The notes beneath the pieces were generated by a model. The model did no database searches and was not told the DNA's origin. It saw only the letters and a program-made list of their open reading frames with translations. A DNA stretch of 36,277 nt from positions 1 through 36,277 of the forward strand of contig DFFV01000090.1 of the NCBI GenBank assembly GCA_002371625.1, written 5' to 3'. Shown piece by piece: positions 23,817-32,315 of this stretch (positions are counted from its first letter, which is position 1; each line of letters starts with the position of its first letter). A program made the translations under genes and the position numbers. This DNA is from Ruminococcus sp. UBA3767 (GTDB lineage: Bacteria > Bacillota > Clostridia > Oscillospirales > Ruminococcaceae).

Positions 23817-23879
23817 CATTCAAGAGTTGAACACACCAAAACAATGTAATTATCAAATAATAGAAAGAGGTAATATATC

Positions 23880-24767
23880 ATGAAAAAGAATAGAATAATA
23901 TCAGCAATACTTTCCGCAGCCATTTTTGCATCGGTTTTCTCATTCACATCCTGCGGTGATTCTTCCTCATCGGGTGAAGGCAGTTCAAAGGGGAATGAAA
24001 GCATAACTATCGCAATCCCCAACGACACTACCAACGAAGCAAGGGCACTGCTGCTTTTGCAGGACAAGGGCTACATAAAGCTGAAGGACGGAGCAGGCAT
24101 AACAGCAACATCTCTTGACGTTGCCGACAACCCGCACAACATTCAGTTCAAGGAAGTAGAAGCTGCGCAGCTGCCTAACGTGCTCAAAGACGTTGACTAT
24201 GCGATCATCAACTCAAACTATGCCATTGATGCCAAGCTCAATCCCGTAAAGGATTCGCTTGCGATAGAGGGTTCTTCCTCAGCTTACAGCAACATTCTCG
24301 CAGTTAAGGATGGCAGACAGAACGACGATATAATAAAAGCTCTCAAGGCTGCACTTGAAAGCAAGGATGTTGCAGATCTGATAAAGGAAAAATACGACGG
24401 CTCAGTGGTATCTACCGTTGATAAACCTACCGACGGATACGATGAGAGCATAGATTATTCTTCACTTTCGGGCAAGAGCGTTACCGTTGCAGCATCTCCC
24501 ACGCCTCACGCAGAGATACTTGCCAAGGCAAAGGAGATACTTGCTAAAAAGGACATTACGCTGAAGATCACCGAGTTCACCGATTACGTTCAGCCAAACA
24601 ATGTAGTTGAAAGCGGCGAGATAGATGCGAACTACTTCCAGCACCAGCCGTATCTTGACGATTTCAACAAGCAGAACAACACACACATCGTTTCTGTTTC
24701 ATCTATCCACGTTGAACCGCTCGGACTTTACGGCGGAAAGCAGAAAAACCTTGATGCGCTGAAATAA
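23880..24767 (+). CDS. metQ: Methionine-binding lipoprotein with circularly permuted domain order
   Basis: NLPA/MetQ-family receptor of the methionine ABC importer, 295 residues, anchored by Cys25 (signal peptide 1-24, lipobox FTSC). In canonical MetQ the first module (…PHAEIL, FTDYVQPN, DANYFQHQPYLD, EPLGLYS, SLDEL) precedes the second (IPNDPTNEGRALLLLQ … LKDG … AAQLP … NSNYA). Here the second module comes first (residues 41-180: IPNDTTNEARALLLL, KEVEAAQLPNVL, IINSNYAIDAKLNPVKD). After a linker (180-198) the canonical first module follows (199-295: SPTPHAEILAKAK, FTDYVQPN, DANYFQHQPYLDDF, HVEPLGLYGGKQKNLDALK, end). No residue block seems lost. The operon continues with metN and metI. The RBS is AGAGG, 9 nt upstream. 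Confidence 0.92.
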   Translation: MKKNRIISAILSAAIFASVFSFTSCGDSSSSGEGSSKGNESITIAIPNDTTNEARALLLLQDKGYIKLKDGAGITATSLDVADNPHNIQFKEVEAAQLPNVLKDVDYAIINSNYAIDAKLNPVKDSLAIEGSSSAYSNILAVKDGRQNDDIIKALKAALESKDVADLIKEKYDGSVVSTVDKPTDGYDESIDYSSLSGKSVTVAASPTPHAEILAKAKEILAKKDITLKITEFTDYVQPNNVVESGEIDANYFQHQPYLDDFNKQNNTHIVSVSSIHVEPLGLYGGKQKNLDALK

Positions 24768-24887
24768 GGGTTTACAGGCAGAACAAACGAGGCTTCGATC
24801 AAGATTATCAGGCGCAATGGCGGTGTATATGAGCGCAGCTTTGAGTTTGAGGGCGAGCAGGCGGACATATACAGGATAGCTTTATAA
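24768..24887 (+). other. Open in-frame tail after the metQ stop codon (possible gene remnant)
   Basis: The metQ TAA is followed in the same frame by 39 sense codons before the next stop at 24885. The translation (GFTGRTNEASIKIIRRNGG, then VYERSFEFEGEQADIYRIAL) looks protein-like, with a hydrophilic beta-rich pattern. It has no start codon or RBS. It does not continue the MetQ fold. Possibly the fossil end of another gene or a scar of the rearrangement; not called as a CDS. Confidence 0.4.
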
Positions 24888-24910
24888 AACTAAACGGAAA
24901 AGAGATTTGA

Positions 24911-25924
24911 ATGATAGAAATAAAAAACGTTACCAAAGTCTTTAAGACAAAAGACAGCACCGTTGAAGCTCTCAGCGATGTGAACATAACCATACCCGAC
25001 GGTGATGTATTCGGCATAATCGGGCTGAGCGGCGCAGGAAAAAGCACGCTGGTGCGATGTATAAATATGCTTGAAAGACCTACCTCGGGCAGCGTTGAGA
25101 TAGACGGCACAGACCTTTGCACTCTTTCTCAGAAAGAGCTTCGCAGGATACGTTCAAACGTGACAATGATATTTCAGGGCTTCAACCTGCTTTCGCAGAA
25201 GAACTGCCTGAAAAACGTGTGTTTCCCGTTGGAGCTTTCAGGCGTGAAAAGAGCCGCTGCCCGCAAAAGGGCACAGGAGCTGCTGGAGCTTGTGGGGCTT
25301 GCGGATAAAGCAAAGTCGTATCCCTCACAGCTCTCGGGCGGACAGCAGCAGCGTGTTGCTATCGCAAGGGCACTTGCTACCGATCCTAAGATACTTCTTT
25401 GTGACGAGGCAACAAGCGCACTTGACCCTACCACCACCAACTCGATACTTGAGCTTATAGCGGACATAAACAAAAAGCTGGGCATAACCGTTGTAGTTAT
25501 AACCCACCAGATGAACGTTGTTGAGCGTATTTGCAAACACGTTGCAATTATCCACGAGGGGCGAGTTGCCGAGCAGGGCGAGGTAACACAGATATTTGCA
25601 GCCCCCAGCTCAGATGCCGCAAAGCAGCTTGTTTACCCCGACGGGATAAGCGGCATTACGCAAGGCGCAGCGGAGAACGAACACATAGTAAGGGTGGTAT
25701 TCAACGGGGCAAACGCCGCACGCATTCCGCTGATAGCGCAGCTTGCGGTGCAAAAGGGCATTTATGCAAACATTGCTCACGCCTCGACCAAAAGCATCGG
25801 AGAAAAGGCTTACGGCTCAATGATTTTAAGCATTGGCGGCGGCAAAAATGCCCTTACGCAAACGCTGGACTATATGAACAGCATACCGGATATTATCGCA
25901 CAGGAGGTGAACGGCAATGAGTGA
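24911..25924 (+). CDS. metN: Methionine ABC transporter ATP-binding protein
   Basis: 337-residue ATPase of the MetNIQ importer, bound to the cytosolic face of the membrane. It has Walker A GLSGAGKST (38-46), signature LSGGQQQR (141-148), Walker B ILLCDE (161-166) and the H-loop ITHQMN. The C-terminal region from about residue 255 is the NIL regulatory domain, which in E. coli MetN binds methionine and inhibits transport. Overlaps metI by 8 nt. Transcribed with metQ from the leader promoter. Confidence 0.97.
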   Translation: MIEIKNVTKVFKTKDSTVEALSDVNITIPDGDVFGIIGLSGAGKSTLVRCINMLERPTSGSVEIDGTDLCTLSQKELRRIRSNVTMIFQGFNLLSQKNCLKNVCFPLELSGVKRAAARKRAQELLELVGLADKAKSYPSQLSGGQQQRVAIARALATDPKILLCDEATSALDPTTTNSILELIADINKKLGITVVVITHQMNVVERICKHVAIIHEGRVAEQGEVTQIFAAPSSDAAKQLVYPDGISGITQGAAENEHIVRVVFNGANAARIPLIAQLAVQKGIYANIAHASTKSIGEKAYGSMILSIGGGKNALTQTLDYMNSIPDIIAQEVNGNE

Positions 25925-26621
25925 CTTTTTTTCATCGCCAGAATTTAACGAAGCATGGGAAATTTTCAAAACACAGTTCCCGACTGCGATATGGGAAACT
26001 GTTTATGTGACTGTTATATCAACATTCTTTGCCATAGTTATCGGTCTGCCTCTGGGAGTGTTGCTGGTTACAGGTGAAAAAGGCGGCATAAGACCTATCC
26101 CCTCGCCGCTGCTCAAGCTGATAAACTGGGTGATAAACATTCTGCGTTCGGTGCCTTTTCTTATCCTGATGATACTTGTTATACCATTAACAAGAGCTAT
26201 CATCGGCACATCTATCGGAACAACAGCCTGCATCGTACCGCTTACTATCGCAGCATTCCCATTCGCTGCAAGGCTTGCGGAAAGCAGCCTGCGTGAGGTC
26301 AGCCCTTCTACACTGGAAATGGCACAAAGCATGGGTGCCTCTCCATTCAAGATCATCACAAAGGTGCTTATCCCCGAAAGCATACCCTCGCTTATCTCAA
26401 ATGCGACAATTGCGATAACCACAGTACTTGGCTACTCTGCAATGAGCGGCATAATCGGCGGAGGCGGTCTTGGCAAGATAGCCATAAACTATGGCTACTA
26501 CCGCTACAAATATCTTGTAATGATAATCGCAGTGATACTGCTGATACTTATCGTTCAGCTGTTCCAGTCTGTTGGCACACTGCTTGCCAAAAAGACAGAC
26601 AAGCGGCTGAAAAAAGCATGA
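25917..26621 (+). CDS. metI: Methionine ABC transporter permease
   Basis: 234-residue integral membrane subunit with about five hydrophobic segments. The coupling-helix EAA motif is MAQSMGASPFKIITKVLIPESIP, followed by GYSAMSGIIGGGGLGKIAINYGYYRY, typical of MetI. GGAGGTGA lies 6 nt before the ATG, inside the metN end. Followed by a strong terminator. Confidence 0.97.
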   Translation: MSDFFSSPEFNEAWEIFKTQFPTAIWETVYVTVISTFFAIVIGLPLGVLLVTGEKGGIRPIPSPLLKLINWVINILRSVPFLILMILVIPLTRAIIGTSIGTTACIVPLTIAAFPFAARLAESSLREVSPSTLEMAQSMGASPFKIITKVLIPESIPSLISNATIAITTVLGYSAMSGIIGGGGLGKIAINYGYYRYKYLVMIIAVILLILIVQLFQSVGTLLAKKTDKRLKKA

Positions 26622-26649
26622 ACCGTCGCTATAACACATCAAAAAACGA

Positions 26650-26681
26650 AAGGATCTCCATTTGAGGAGATCCTTTTTTGT
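26650..26681 (+). terminator. Terminator between metI and the convergent anti-sigma gene
   Basis: AAGGATCTCC (26650-26659) pairs with GGAGATCCTT (26666-26675) around a 6-nt loop, with T residues after and A residues before. It can serve both convergent transcripts. Confidence 0.9.
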
Positions 26682-26697
26682 ACATATTATTGTACAG

Positions 26698-27657
26698 TTA
26701 CTTGGATTTGTATGTTTCGCCGTATATCTCTACCGACTCGACCTGATCAGCATCTATGAGCGTGCCAAAGTTTATTGCCCAGCCCTTGTCCTTACCGTCA
26801 AGCTGAAGGTTTGAACCCTGCATACCAAGCTCGGAATAAGTCTTTACCGTGCCGTTTGCAAAATGCACCTTGTATTTCAGCAGCTCAGGGCTTTCGGGAA
26901 CTTTTGATAGCTCTGCCATACCTATCTTTGAAATGTAAAGCTCATTTCCCGAAGGAGAATACAGCATTTTTCCTGATACCATTTCAGGCGTTGGAAGCTC
27001 AAAGCGTATGCCATCGAACAGTCCCTTGTAATCATCACTCAAAGCCTTGAAGCTGAGAACGAGCTGCTTGTTCGGTTCAATAACAGCCTTGCCGTTTTTA
27101 TAATAAATGAACACCTTGACCGCCTGGCTGTCGCCGTCCTTTTGTGGATCATAAAAGCAGGCTCCCCTGCTGCCCGGATTTATCATTCCTGTGTTGTTTA
27201 CAGGTTCGCCGTCTGCCATGCCGCTTACACTGCTTCCGTCCTTGTATTCTATTACAGGATCATACCTCAGCTCACTCATACATTTTACTGCCGTATCATC
27301 AAGCGGCTTGAGAGTGATTATCGGGATACATCTGTATTCATCTCTCATAACGCTTTCAAGCACTGCTTCAAAATGCGTGTTCTTTGATACCTTTCCGACA
27401 GCATAGCCCTCCTGCTCGATCTTTTCGGCTGCCGAGCTGTCATAGTACTGCTCAACGCTCTTTTTGTTCGTCAGCTTTGCTACCGCAGCCGCACCTGCCG
27501 TAACAGTCATTACCGCCGCAGCTGCGGCTATTGCAACAAACTTGGCAGATATTCTTTTATGATGCTTTGTTTGCCGTATGCTCTGTTTGCCTGCTGCCTC
27601 AAGTATATATTTATCGTCAAGATGCGAGGTCATTTCAAATATCTTATTCTCGTTCAT
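26698..27657 (-). CDS. Membrane-anchored anti-sigma-type protein
   Basis: 319 residues: a short cytosolic N-terminus, one membrane segment (about 46-68, Ala/Val-rich, AAAAAVMTVTAGAAAVAKL), then a large extracytoplasmic domain resembling DUF4179-type proteins found beside ECF sigma factors. It overlaps the sigma gene by 4 nt (ATGA), the usual layout of a sigma and anti-sigma pair. The stimulus is unknown. Confidence 0.75.
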   Translation of the reverse strand: MNENKIFEMTSHLDDKYILEAAGKQSIRQTKHHKRISAKFVAIAAAAAVMTVTAGAAAVAKLTNKKSVEQYYDSSAAEKIEQEGYAVGKVSKNTHFEAVLESVMRDEYRCIPIITLKPLDDTAVKCMSELRYDPVIEYKDGSSVSGMADGEPVNNTGMINPGSRGACFYDPQKDGDSQAVKVFIYYKNGKAVIEPNKQLVLSFKALSDDYKGLFDGIRFELPTPEMVSGKMLYSPSGNELYISKIGMAELSKVPESPELLKYKVHFANGTVKTYSELGMQGSNLQLDGKDKGWAINFGTLIDADQVESVEIYGETYKSK

Positions 27658-28211
27658 ATATCATAACCCTCCTGTTCCAGATATTTTTTCAGCTGCTTTC
27701 TCAGGCGGTGCAGTGTTGTGTTGACGCTGTTTACGCTTATCCCGCACTCGCCTGCTATCTGCTTTGATGAGCAAAGATACCAGTAGCGTTTTACGAATAT
27801 CACCCTTTGCTTTTGTTCAAGCTGCGCAGCAAAGCCGTTTATAAGGCTGCCAAGCTGTTTTGCATCAAGTTCCTGCTCGGGCTGGCCCCGGGTTGCTGCC
27901 TCTTTAAGCTCGTCAAGCACCTCCTGTGTGGTATTTCCGCCACGTTTTTGTGCTGCCATTTTTTTAGCCTTGTCTATCGCAATGTTTCTTGTTATCCTGC
28001 CAAGATACGCTTTCAGGCTTTCGGGGCGATTAGGCGGTATGCTCTGCCACAGTGCACCGAGCGCATCGTTGAGCACCTCATCGATGTCTTCCCGGGAGGA
28101 AAGGATATTACCTGCGATGTAACGGCAATATGCGGCGTATTTTATCTGTATCTCGCCTATCGCACGCTCATCTCTTTCAAACAGCAGCTGTATAAGTTCA
28201 CTGTCGTTCAT
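27654..28211 (-). CDS. ECF-type RNA polymerase sigma factor
   Basis: A 185-residue sigma-70-family factor. Region 2 has EDIDEVLNDALGALWQSIPPN and ITRNIAIDKAKK; region 4 has RVIFVKRYWYLCSSKQIAGECG ending in the HTH SVNSVNTTLHRLRKQLKKYL. The frame is open to 28247, but ATG 28211 has GGGAGG 5 nt upstream and gives the family-like start MNDSELIQLLFERDE. The partner anti-sigma follows directly. Confidence 0.9.
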   Translation of the reverse strand: MNDSELIQLLFERDERAIGEIQIKYAAYCRYIAGNILSSREDIDEVLNDALGALWQSIPPNRPESLKAYLGRITRNIAIDKAKKMAAQKRGGNTTQEVLDELKEAATRGQPEQELDAKQLGSLINGFAAQLEQKQRVIFVKRYWYLCSSKQIAGECGISVNSVNTTLHRLRKQLKKYLEQEGYDI

Positions 28212-28288
28212 ATTTGCCTCCCTTCCTTTTATTAAAAGCGCTTTCACTTATAATAACGAATTCTGATAAGAATTATTACACTAAGCAC

Positions 28289-28325
28289 AAAAAACCTGTG
28301 CCGATCATATATCCGGCTCAGGTTT
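28289..28325 (-). terminator. Terminator after the SGNH hydrolase gene
   Basis: On the minus strand AAACCTG (28319-28325) pairs with CAGGTTT (28292-28298), with an inner CCG/CGG pair, and is followed by a T run. Confidence 0.7.
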
Positions 28326-28334
28326 ATGTATCTG

Positions 28335-28958
28335 CTATATCATCTTTGTTTCTCTGAGTTTATCGTATACAACCGATGCGAGTATACGATGTCCCTCCTC
28401 ATTCATGTGCTCTGAATCCAGACTGTCTGCTGAGACATGATCGGAAGCTGATAGAAAAGCTATCTTTCTTTTCTCTGCTATGCGCTTGTAAACATCTTTG
28501 ATCCGGCTGCATATCTCTACCGATCTTTTGTCAAACTCAGGATCCTTGTCTGCTTTCCAGATATCCTCTCCCAGCAAAATAGGGGAAATCAGCAGGATAC
28601 TGTTCGCAGGTATGTATTTTTGTATCTCATCAAGGCATATTTCAATTCCATTTCCAATTTCGTCTGCCGATGCTGAATAGATTCTTTTGCAATCGTTTGT
28701 TCCCAGCATCACCACAGCTGCATCAAGCGGAGACTGACTTTCAAGTATCAGCGGGAGTGCGGTACTGCCATTTCTTCCGGATCGCTCAGCATCTTCAAAT
28801 ACAGTCGTTCTTCCGCACAGTCCCTCTTCAATTATGCGCACGGCACCGCATTTATTCTGCAGGATCCCTGTCCACCTTTTCTCCCAGGGAAACCTCTCCT
28901 TTGTCCCCGGAATAAGTCCCCAGGTGTTAGAATCACCAAAAGCAAGTATAGTTCTCAT
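28335..28958 (-). CDS. SGNH/GDSL-family esterase (arylesterase-like)
   Basis: A 207-residue cytosolic hydrolase without a signal peptide. Block I is FGDSNTWG with the nucleophile Ser, GLCGRTTVFED follows as in the arylesterase/acyltransferase subgroup, block III is MLGTNDCK, and block V is DSEHMNEEGH with catalytic Asp and His. An upstream GTG at 28967 is possible, but its RBS is only 3 nt away, so ATG 28958 is preferred. It stands alone between the ECF sigma gene and the cysteine transporter. Confidence 0.88.
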   Translation of the reverse strand: MRTILAFGDSNTWGLIPGTKERFPWEKRWTGILQNKCGAVRIIEEGLCGRTTVFEDAERSGRNGSTALPLILESQSPLDAAVVMLGTNDCKRIYSASADEIGNGIEICLDEIQKYIPANSILLISPILLGEDIWKADKDPEFDKRSVEICSRIKDVYKRIAEKRKIAFLSASDHVSADSLDSEHMNEEGHRILASVVYDKLRETKMI

Positions 28959-29008
28959 TTGTTTCACCGACTCCTTAACATACCGATTAAACAGACCCGA
29001 AAACCATA

Positions 29009-29050
29009 CTGCAGGACCTGCCGGGCACTATACCCTTCATGATCCTGCAG
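29009..29050 (-). terminator. Possible terminator after the cysteine-receptor gene
   Basis: CTGCAGGA (29009-29016) is the perfect inverse of TCCTGCAG (29043-29050), with GGG/CCC nested inside the 26-nt loop. Only a short T run follows on the minus strand. Confidence 0.4.
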
Positions 29051-29068
29051 CGATAAACAATACAGCGA

Positions 29069-29977
29069 TCAGGAACTGCTTGAATCGCTCACATCAGGAT
29101 CACCTTTTTTATCAGAAGTTACACCGCCTTCAACGACCAGCTTTTCCTCGTGTTCTTTACCGTATGTATCAGCAAGTGTTTCCTCATAGTCCTTGTGGAA
29201 GAAGTTTTCAGATGCAAGTGATCTTATCTCATCATTGATCCATTTAAGCAGTGTTTCATTGCCTTTGGAAACCGCAGGAGCTATTGTATCCTGACTGCCA
29301 AGTGACGGTATACCTACCTTATACCCTTTATTCTGCAGCGCATAAGCAAGCACCTCTGTGTTGTCGTTAGCCCAAGCAGCTGCGTTGCCGTTTTCAAGTG
29401 CATTTTTTGCATTTGCATAGGCGTCATATTTCTGCAGCTTGATATTGGGATAATTCTTTATCAGATAATCCTCGGCTGTAGTTCCCGAAATAACGATCAC
29501 CTCATCATTTGCACCAAGCTGTGACAGATCGGTTATCACCCTGCTGTCAGGTGAAACGACACCCAGCGATACATTCATATAGGGCAAAGCAAAATCGACC
29601 TTTTGAGCACGTTCATCGGTAACTGTGAAATTTGCAAGAATAATATCGACCTTACCTGTTTCAAGATACTCTACTCTGTTTGCTGCCTCAGTGGAAACGA
29701 AGTTTATATCCACTCCCAGATCCTTTCCGATGCGGCGTGCAAAATATACATCATAGCCCTGGTATTCACCCGACTCATCAACATATCCGAATGGATTTTT
29801 GTCTGAAAACACGCCTATATTGATCTTTCCGCTTTTCTTTATCTCATCAAGTGTACGGTAAACAGCGGACGAGCTGCTGTTTGAAGTATCTTTTCCGCTG
29901 CTTTCACCGCATGATCCGAGTGAAAGTACAAGTGTGAATGTGAGAATCAATGTAAAAATAGTTTTTAACTTTTTCAT
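29069..29977 (-). CDS. Cysteine-type amino-acid ABC transporter, lipoprotein receptor
   Basis: 302-residue family-3 solute-binding protein with signal peptide and lipobox LGSC (Cys at residue 23). The segments GKVDIILANFTVTDERAQKVDFA, PYMNVSLGVVSP, NYPNIKLQKYDAY, WANDNTEVLAYALQNKG, ENFFHKDYEETL and VVEGG agree closely with the cysteine-binding CjaA protein of Campylobacter as I remember it, so cysteine (or cystine) is the most likely ligand. The C-terminus carries an unusual low-complexity tail (SDKKGDPDVSDSSSS). RBS AAGGGGG precedes the ATG. Confidence 0.9.
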   Translation of the reverse strand: MKKLKTIFTLILTFTLVLSLGSCGESSGKDTSNSSSSAVYRTLDEIKKSGKINIGVFSDKNPFGYVDESGEYQGYDVYFARRIGKDLGVDINFVSTEAANRVEYLETGKVDIILANFTVTDERAQKVDFALPYMNVSLGVVSPDSRVITDLSQLGANDEVIVISGTTAEDYLIKNYPNIKLQKYDAYANAKNALENGNAAAWANDNTEVLAYALQNKGYKVGIPSLGSQDTIAPAVSKGNETLLKWINDEIRSLASENFFHKDYEETLADTYGKEHEEKLVVEGGVTSDKKGDPDVSDSSSS

Positions 29978-30007
29978 GGTTATTATCCCCCTTGAGTTTA
30001 TATTGAT

Positions 30008-30775
30008 CTAATAGATATTGACCGGTGAGCTTTTGCGCTCAAATGTAAATGTGTTCAAAAATCGCTTTGCACGGTCTGTTTTCGGAGAATCAAAGAATTC
30101 ATCGGGTGTACCCTCTTCGATGATCTTCCCCTCGTCAAGAAATATGACCCTGTCTGCGACCGCTCTTGCAAATTGCATTTCGTGTGTAACTACAAGCATC
30201 GTCTTACCCTGATTTGCCAGGTCCAGAATAACCTCTAAAACCTCTCTTACCATTTCAGGATCAAGAGCAGCTGTTACTTCATCAAACAACAGTATATCTG
30301 GATGTGTACACAAAGCTCTGACAATAGCTGTACGCTGTTTCTGTCCGCCCGAGAGCTGCCTTGGATAGCTTTCCGCTTTGGCTTCAAGGCCTACTCTTTT
30401 CAGTAAGACTAGCGCCTCTTCCCTTACCTCATCCTTTTTGCGCCCCTGCGCTTTAACGGGAGCAAGCATTATGTTGTCAAGCACCGTCATGTGAGGAAAT
30501 AGCTCGTAGTTTTGAAATACCATTCCGATCTTCTGCCTTATGCCGCGCAGGTTCTTACCGTCTTTTGATACAGTTTCTCCACGAAGCTTTATCTGACCGC
30601 CCTGAATGCTCTCCAGGGCGTTGATACACCTCAGCAATGTACTTTTACCGCACCCGCTCGGACCTAAGATCACAATTACCTCTCCCTCATGGACCGACAG
30701 GTCAAGATCCTCAATGATCGTGTTGATATCGAAGGTCTTGTGCAAATGCGAGATCTCTAAAATTGCTTCTGACAT
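30008..30775 (-). CDS. Polar amino-acid ABC transporter, ATP-binding protein
   Basis: 255-residue GlnQ/TcyC-type ATPase: Walker [11 protein letters not shown]-loop [11 protein letters not shown], signature LSGGQKQR, Walker B ILLFDE and VTHEMQFAR. The frame opens at a TTG at 30799, but ATG 30775 with GGGGGTG 5 nt upstream and family-like start [11 protein letters not shown] is better. It is 4 nt from the upstream permease stop. Part of the four-gene cysteine-type importer. Confidence 0.95.
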   Translation of the reverse strand: MSEAILEISHLHKTFDINTIIEDLDLSVHEGEVIVILGPSGCGKSTLLRCINALESIQGGQIKLRGETVSKDGKNLRGIRQKIGMVFQNYELFPHMTVLDNIMLAPVKAQGRKKDEVREEALVLLKRVGLEAKAESYPRQLSGGQKQRTAIVRALCTHPDILLFDEVTAALDPEMVREVLEVILDLANQGKTMLVVTHEMQFARAVADRVIFLDEGKIIEEGTPDEFFDSPKTDRAKRFLNTFTFERKSSPVNIY

Positions 30776-30779
30776 TCGA

Positions 30780-31454
30780 TCACCCCCATCTTTTTTCAAG
30801 TTTTCTTGCCAGCATACTTATAGGCCAGCAAACTATAAAATATAGAACGAATACTGCCAGATATACTCCAAATGCAGCATTCGGACTTTTCATACGGTTA
30901 GCTTCGATTATCTGCTGTGAGACCTTCAGGATCTCCACAACTCCTATCATAAGCACAAGGCTGGTAGTCTTTATCATCCTTGTTACAAGATTTATCAGCA
31001 ATGGTATAAGTCTGCGCACCGCCTGCGGCAGTATCACATACAAATATATATGCGCTCCTGAAAGCCCGAGAGCAGCGGCACTTTCGTATTGATGCACCGA
31101 TATGCTTGTCAGCGCTCCTCTGACAAGATCACTCATTTCAGCTGTGCCCCAAAGTGCAAAAACGATTATTGAAGCTGCCTCACCGGAGAGATCCCAGCCA
31201 AACGATCTTGTTGTACCAAAGTAAACTATGAACAGCAGCACCAATTGCGGCAGAATGCGTATAACCTCAAGATAAAGACGCATTATGAACTTCAAAAGCA
31301 GGTTTTCACGCTGTCTGAGTATTCCAAGGAGTGTGCCGAAAACGATGCTTATGAGTATAGCTATCAGGCTTATCCGCAAAGCGACCCCAAGTCCCTCAAG
31401 CAATCTGATAAAGTTTCTTCCCTTGAACAGAACATCAAGCCCCAGATCCGCCAT
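30780..31454 (-). CDS. Polar amino-acid ABC transporter permease (second)
   Basis: 224-residue HisM/GlnP-family membrane protein with several hydrophobic segments. The coupling motif is [28 protein letters not shown]. Together with the neighbouring permease it likely forms a heterodimeric channel. RBS GAGGAGG precedes the ATG at 31454 and lies inside the upstream gene; the two overlap by 20 nt. Confidence 0.93.
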   Translation of the reverse strand: MADLGLDVLFKGRNFIRLLEGLGVALRISLIAILISIVFGTLLGILRQRENLLLKFIMRLYLEVIRILPQLVLLFIVYFGTTRSFGWDLSGEAASIIVFALWGTAEMSDLVRGALTSISVHQYESAAALGLSGAHIYLYVILPQAVRRLIPLLINLVTRMIKTTSLVLMIGVVEILKVSQQIIEANRMKSPNAAFGVYLAVFVLYFIVCWPISMLARKLEKRWG

Positions 31455-32094
31455 AGCGCAGCCTCCTCTCTATCAGACTGCCTATCACGGAAACCGGCAG
31501 TAAAATAATAAGATAGAATACTACCAGCAATACAAGACTTTCAGTTGTGTTATAATAAAGTCCGATCAGATCCTTTGCTGTGAACATAAGATCCATTAAA
31601 CTAATAGCCGAGAACACACTGGTTTCTTTAAGCAGGAATATCACATTTGCTATGAAAGCCGGTGCGCTGACGGTTACTGCCTGCGGCAGTATCACATATC
31701 TTACCGTTTGCATCCTGCTCAGTCCAAGGCTGTAAGCGCTTTCTTCCTGGATAGTGTCTATCGCCTCTACTCCGCTTCTGAAAGCCTCTGCCATATAGCT
31801 TCCGCCGAGGAATGCAAGACCTATCGCTCCGCACACTTTTGCATCAGTGCGTATCCCGATCTTTGGGAATCCGTAGTAAATGAAAAACAGCTGTATCAGA
31901 AGCGGCGTATTACGGCTCACCTCTATATAAACTGAAACTATTCTCCTGAGCACCGGTATCTTGAAATATATTATCATCTCACAGATCAGACCTATTATTA
32001 CGGCAGCGGCAATTCCGATGATCCCGATCTCTACCGTAAGCAAAGCTGCCTTTTGGTATAACGGAAAGTATTTTTCGATAAACTGCGTATCCAC
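31435..32094 (-). CDS. Polar amino-acid ABC transporter permease (first)
   Basis: 219-residue HisM/GlnP-family permease with the coupling motif [29 protein letters not shown]. It starts at GTG 32094, with AAGGAGGAG 5 nt upstream. First gene of the operon permease-permease-ATPase-receptor, behind the promoter at 32172-32200. Confidence 0.93.
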   Translation of the reverse strand: MDTQFIEKYFPLYQKAALLTVEIGIIGIAAAVIIGLICEMIIYFKIPVLRRIVSVYIEVSRNTPLLIQLFFIYYGFPKIGIRTDAKVCGAIGLAFLGGSYMAEAFRSGVEAIDTIQEESAYSLGLSRMQTVRYVILPQAVTVSAPAFIANVIFLLKETSVFSAISLMDLMFTAKDLIGLYYNTTESLVLLVVFYLIILLPVSVIGSLIERRLRYGGSGA

Positions 32095-32171
32095 GCCGTC
32101 TCCTCCTTATATTTTACTATTGAGCCTTCATACCGGCAGACGATTTATTTGCTTCTCTTTGATCCTTTAAT

Positions 32172-32200
32172 ATTATAATCCAGTTCAGGTGCTTTGTAAA
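32172..32200 (-). promoter_or_regulatory. Promoter of the cysteine-type importer operon
   Basis: On the minus strand: -35 TTTACA (32195-32200), a 17-nt spacer and -10 TATAAT (32172-32177). Confidence 0.78.
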
Positions 32201-32211
32201 TTCGTTCGTTT

Positions 32212-32227
32212 TTATCATCTGTGATAA
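32212..32227. promoter_or_regulatory. Dyad TTATC-N6-GATAA, candidate LysR binding site
   Basis: A perfect inverted repeat that starts 11 nt upstream of the importer -35 box. LysR activators typically bind dyads in the -75 to -45 region, so the adjacent LysR protein is the natural candidate. A further TTATC half-site lies just beyond, at about 32235. Confidence 0.5.
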
Positions 32228-32260
32228 CCTATGCTTATCGCAAAAAAAGAAACCGGATAT

Positions 32261-32295
32261 AAAAAAAAGAGACAAAAGCCAAATCAGCTTTCGTC
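32261..32295 (-). terminator. Terminator after the LysR gene
   Basis: On the minus strand GACGAAAGC (32287-32295) pairs with GCTTTTGTC (32271-32279) with one wobble and a 7-nt loop, followed by eight or more T residues. Confidence 0.82.
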
Positions 32296-32315
32296 CTTTT
32301 TACTGCTATATCGTT

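Noticed and set aside
23497..23879. SAM riboswitch or methionine T-box upstream of metQ
   Set aside because: No T-box AGGGUGG-like core or S-box conserved helices were seen in the 380-nt leader; the Met/Cys ORF and terminator explain the layout better.
23880..24767. Frameshifted or truncated MetQ
   Set aside because: Both modules are in one continuous frame, with a complete set of family motifs in swapped order, so permutation explains it better than damage.
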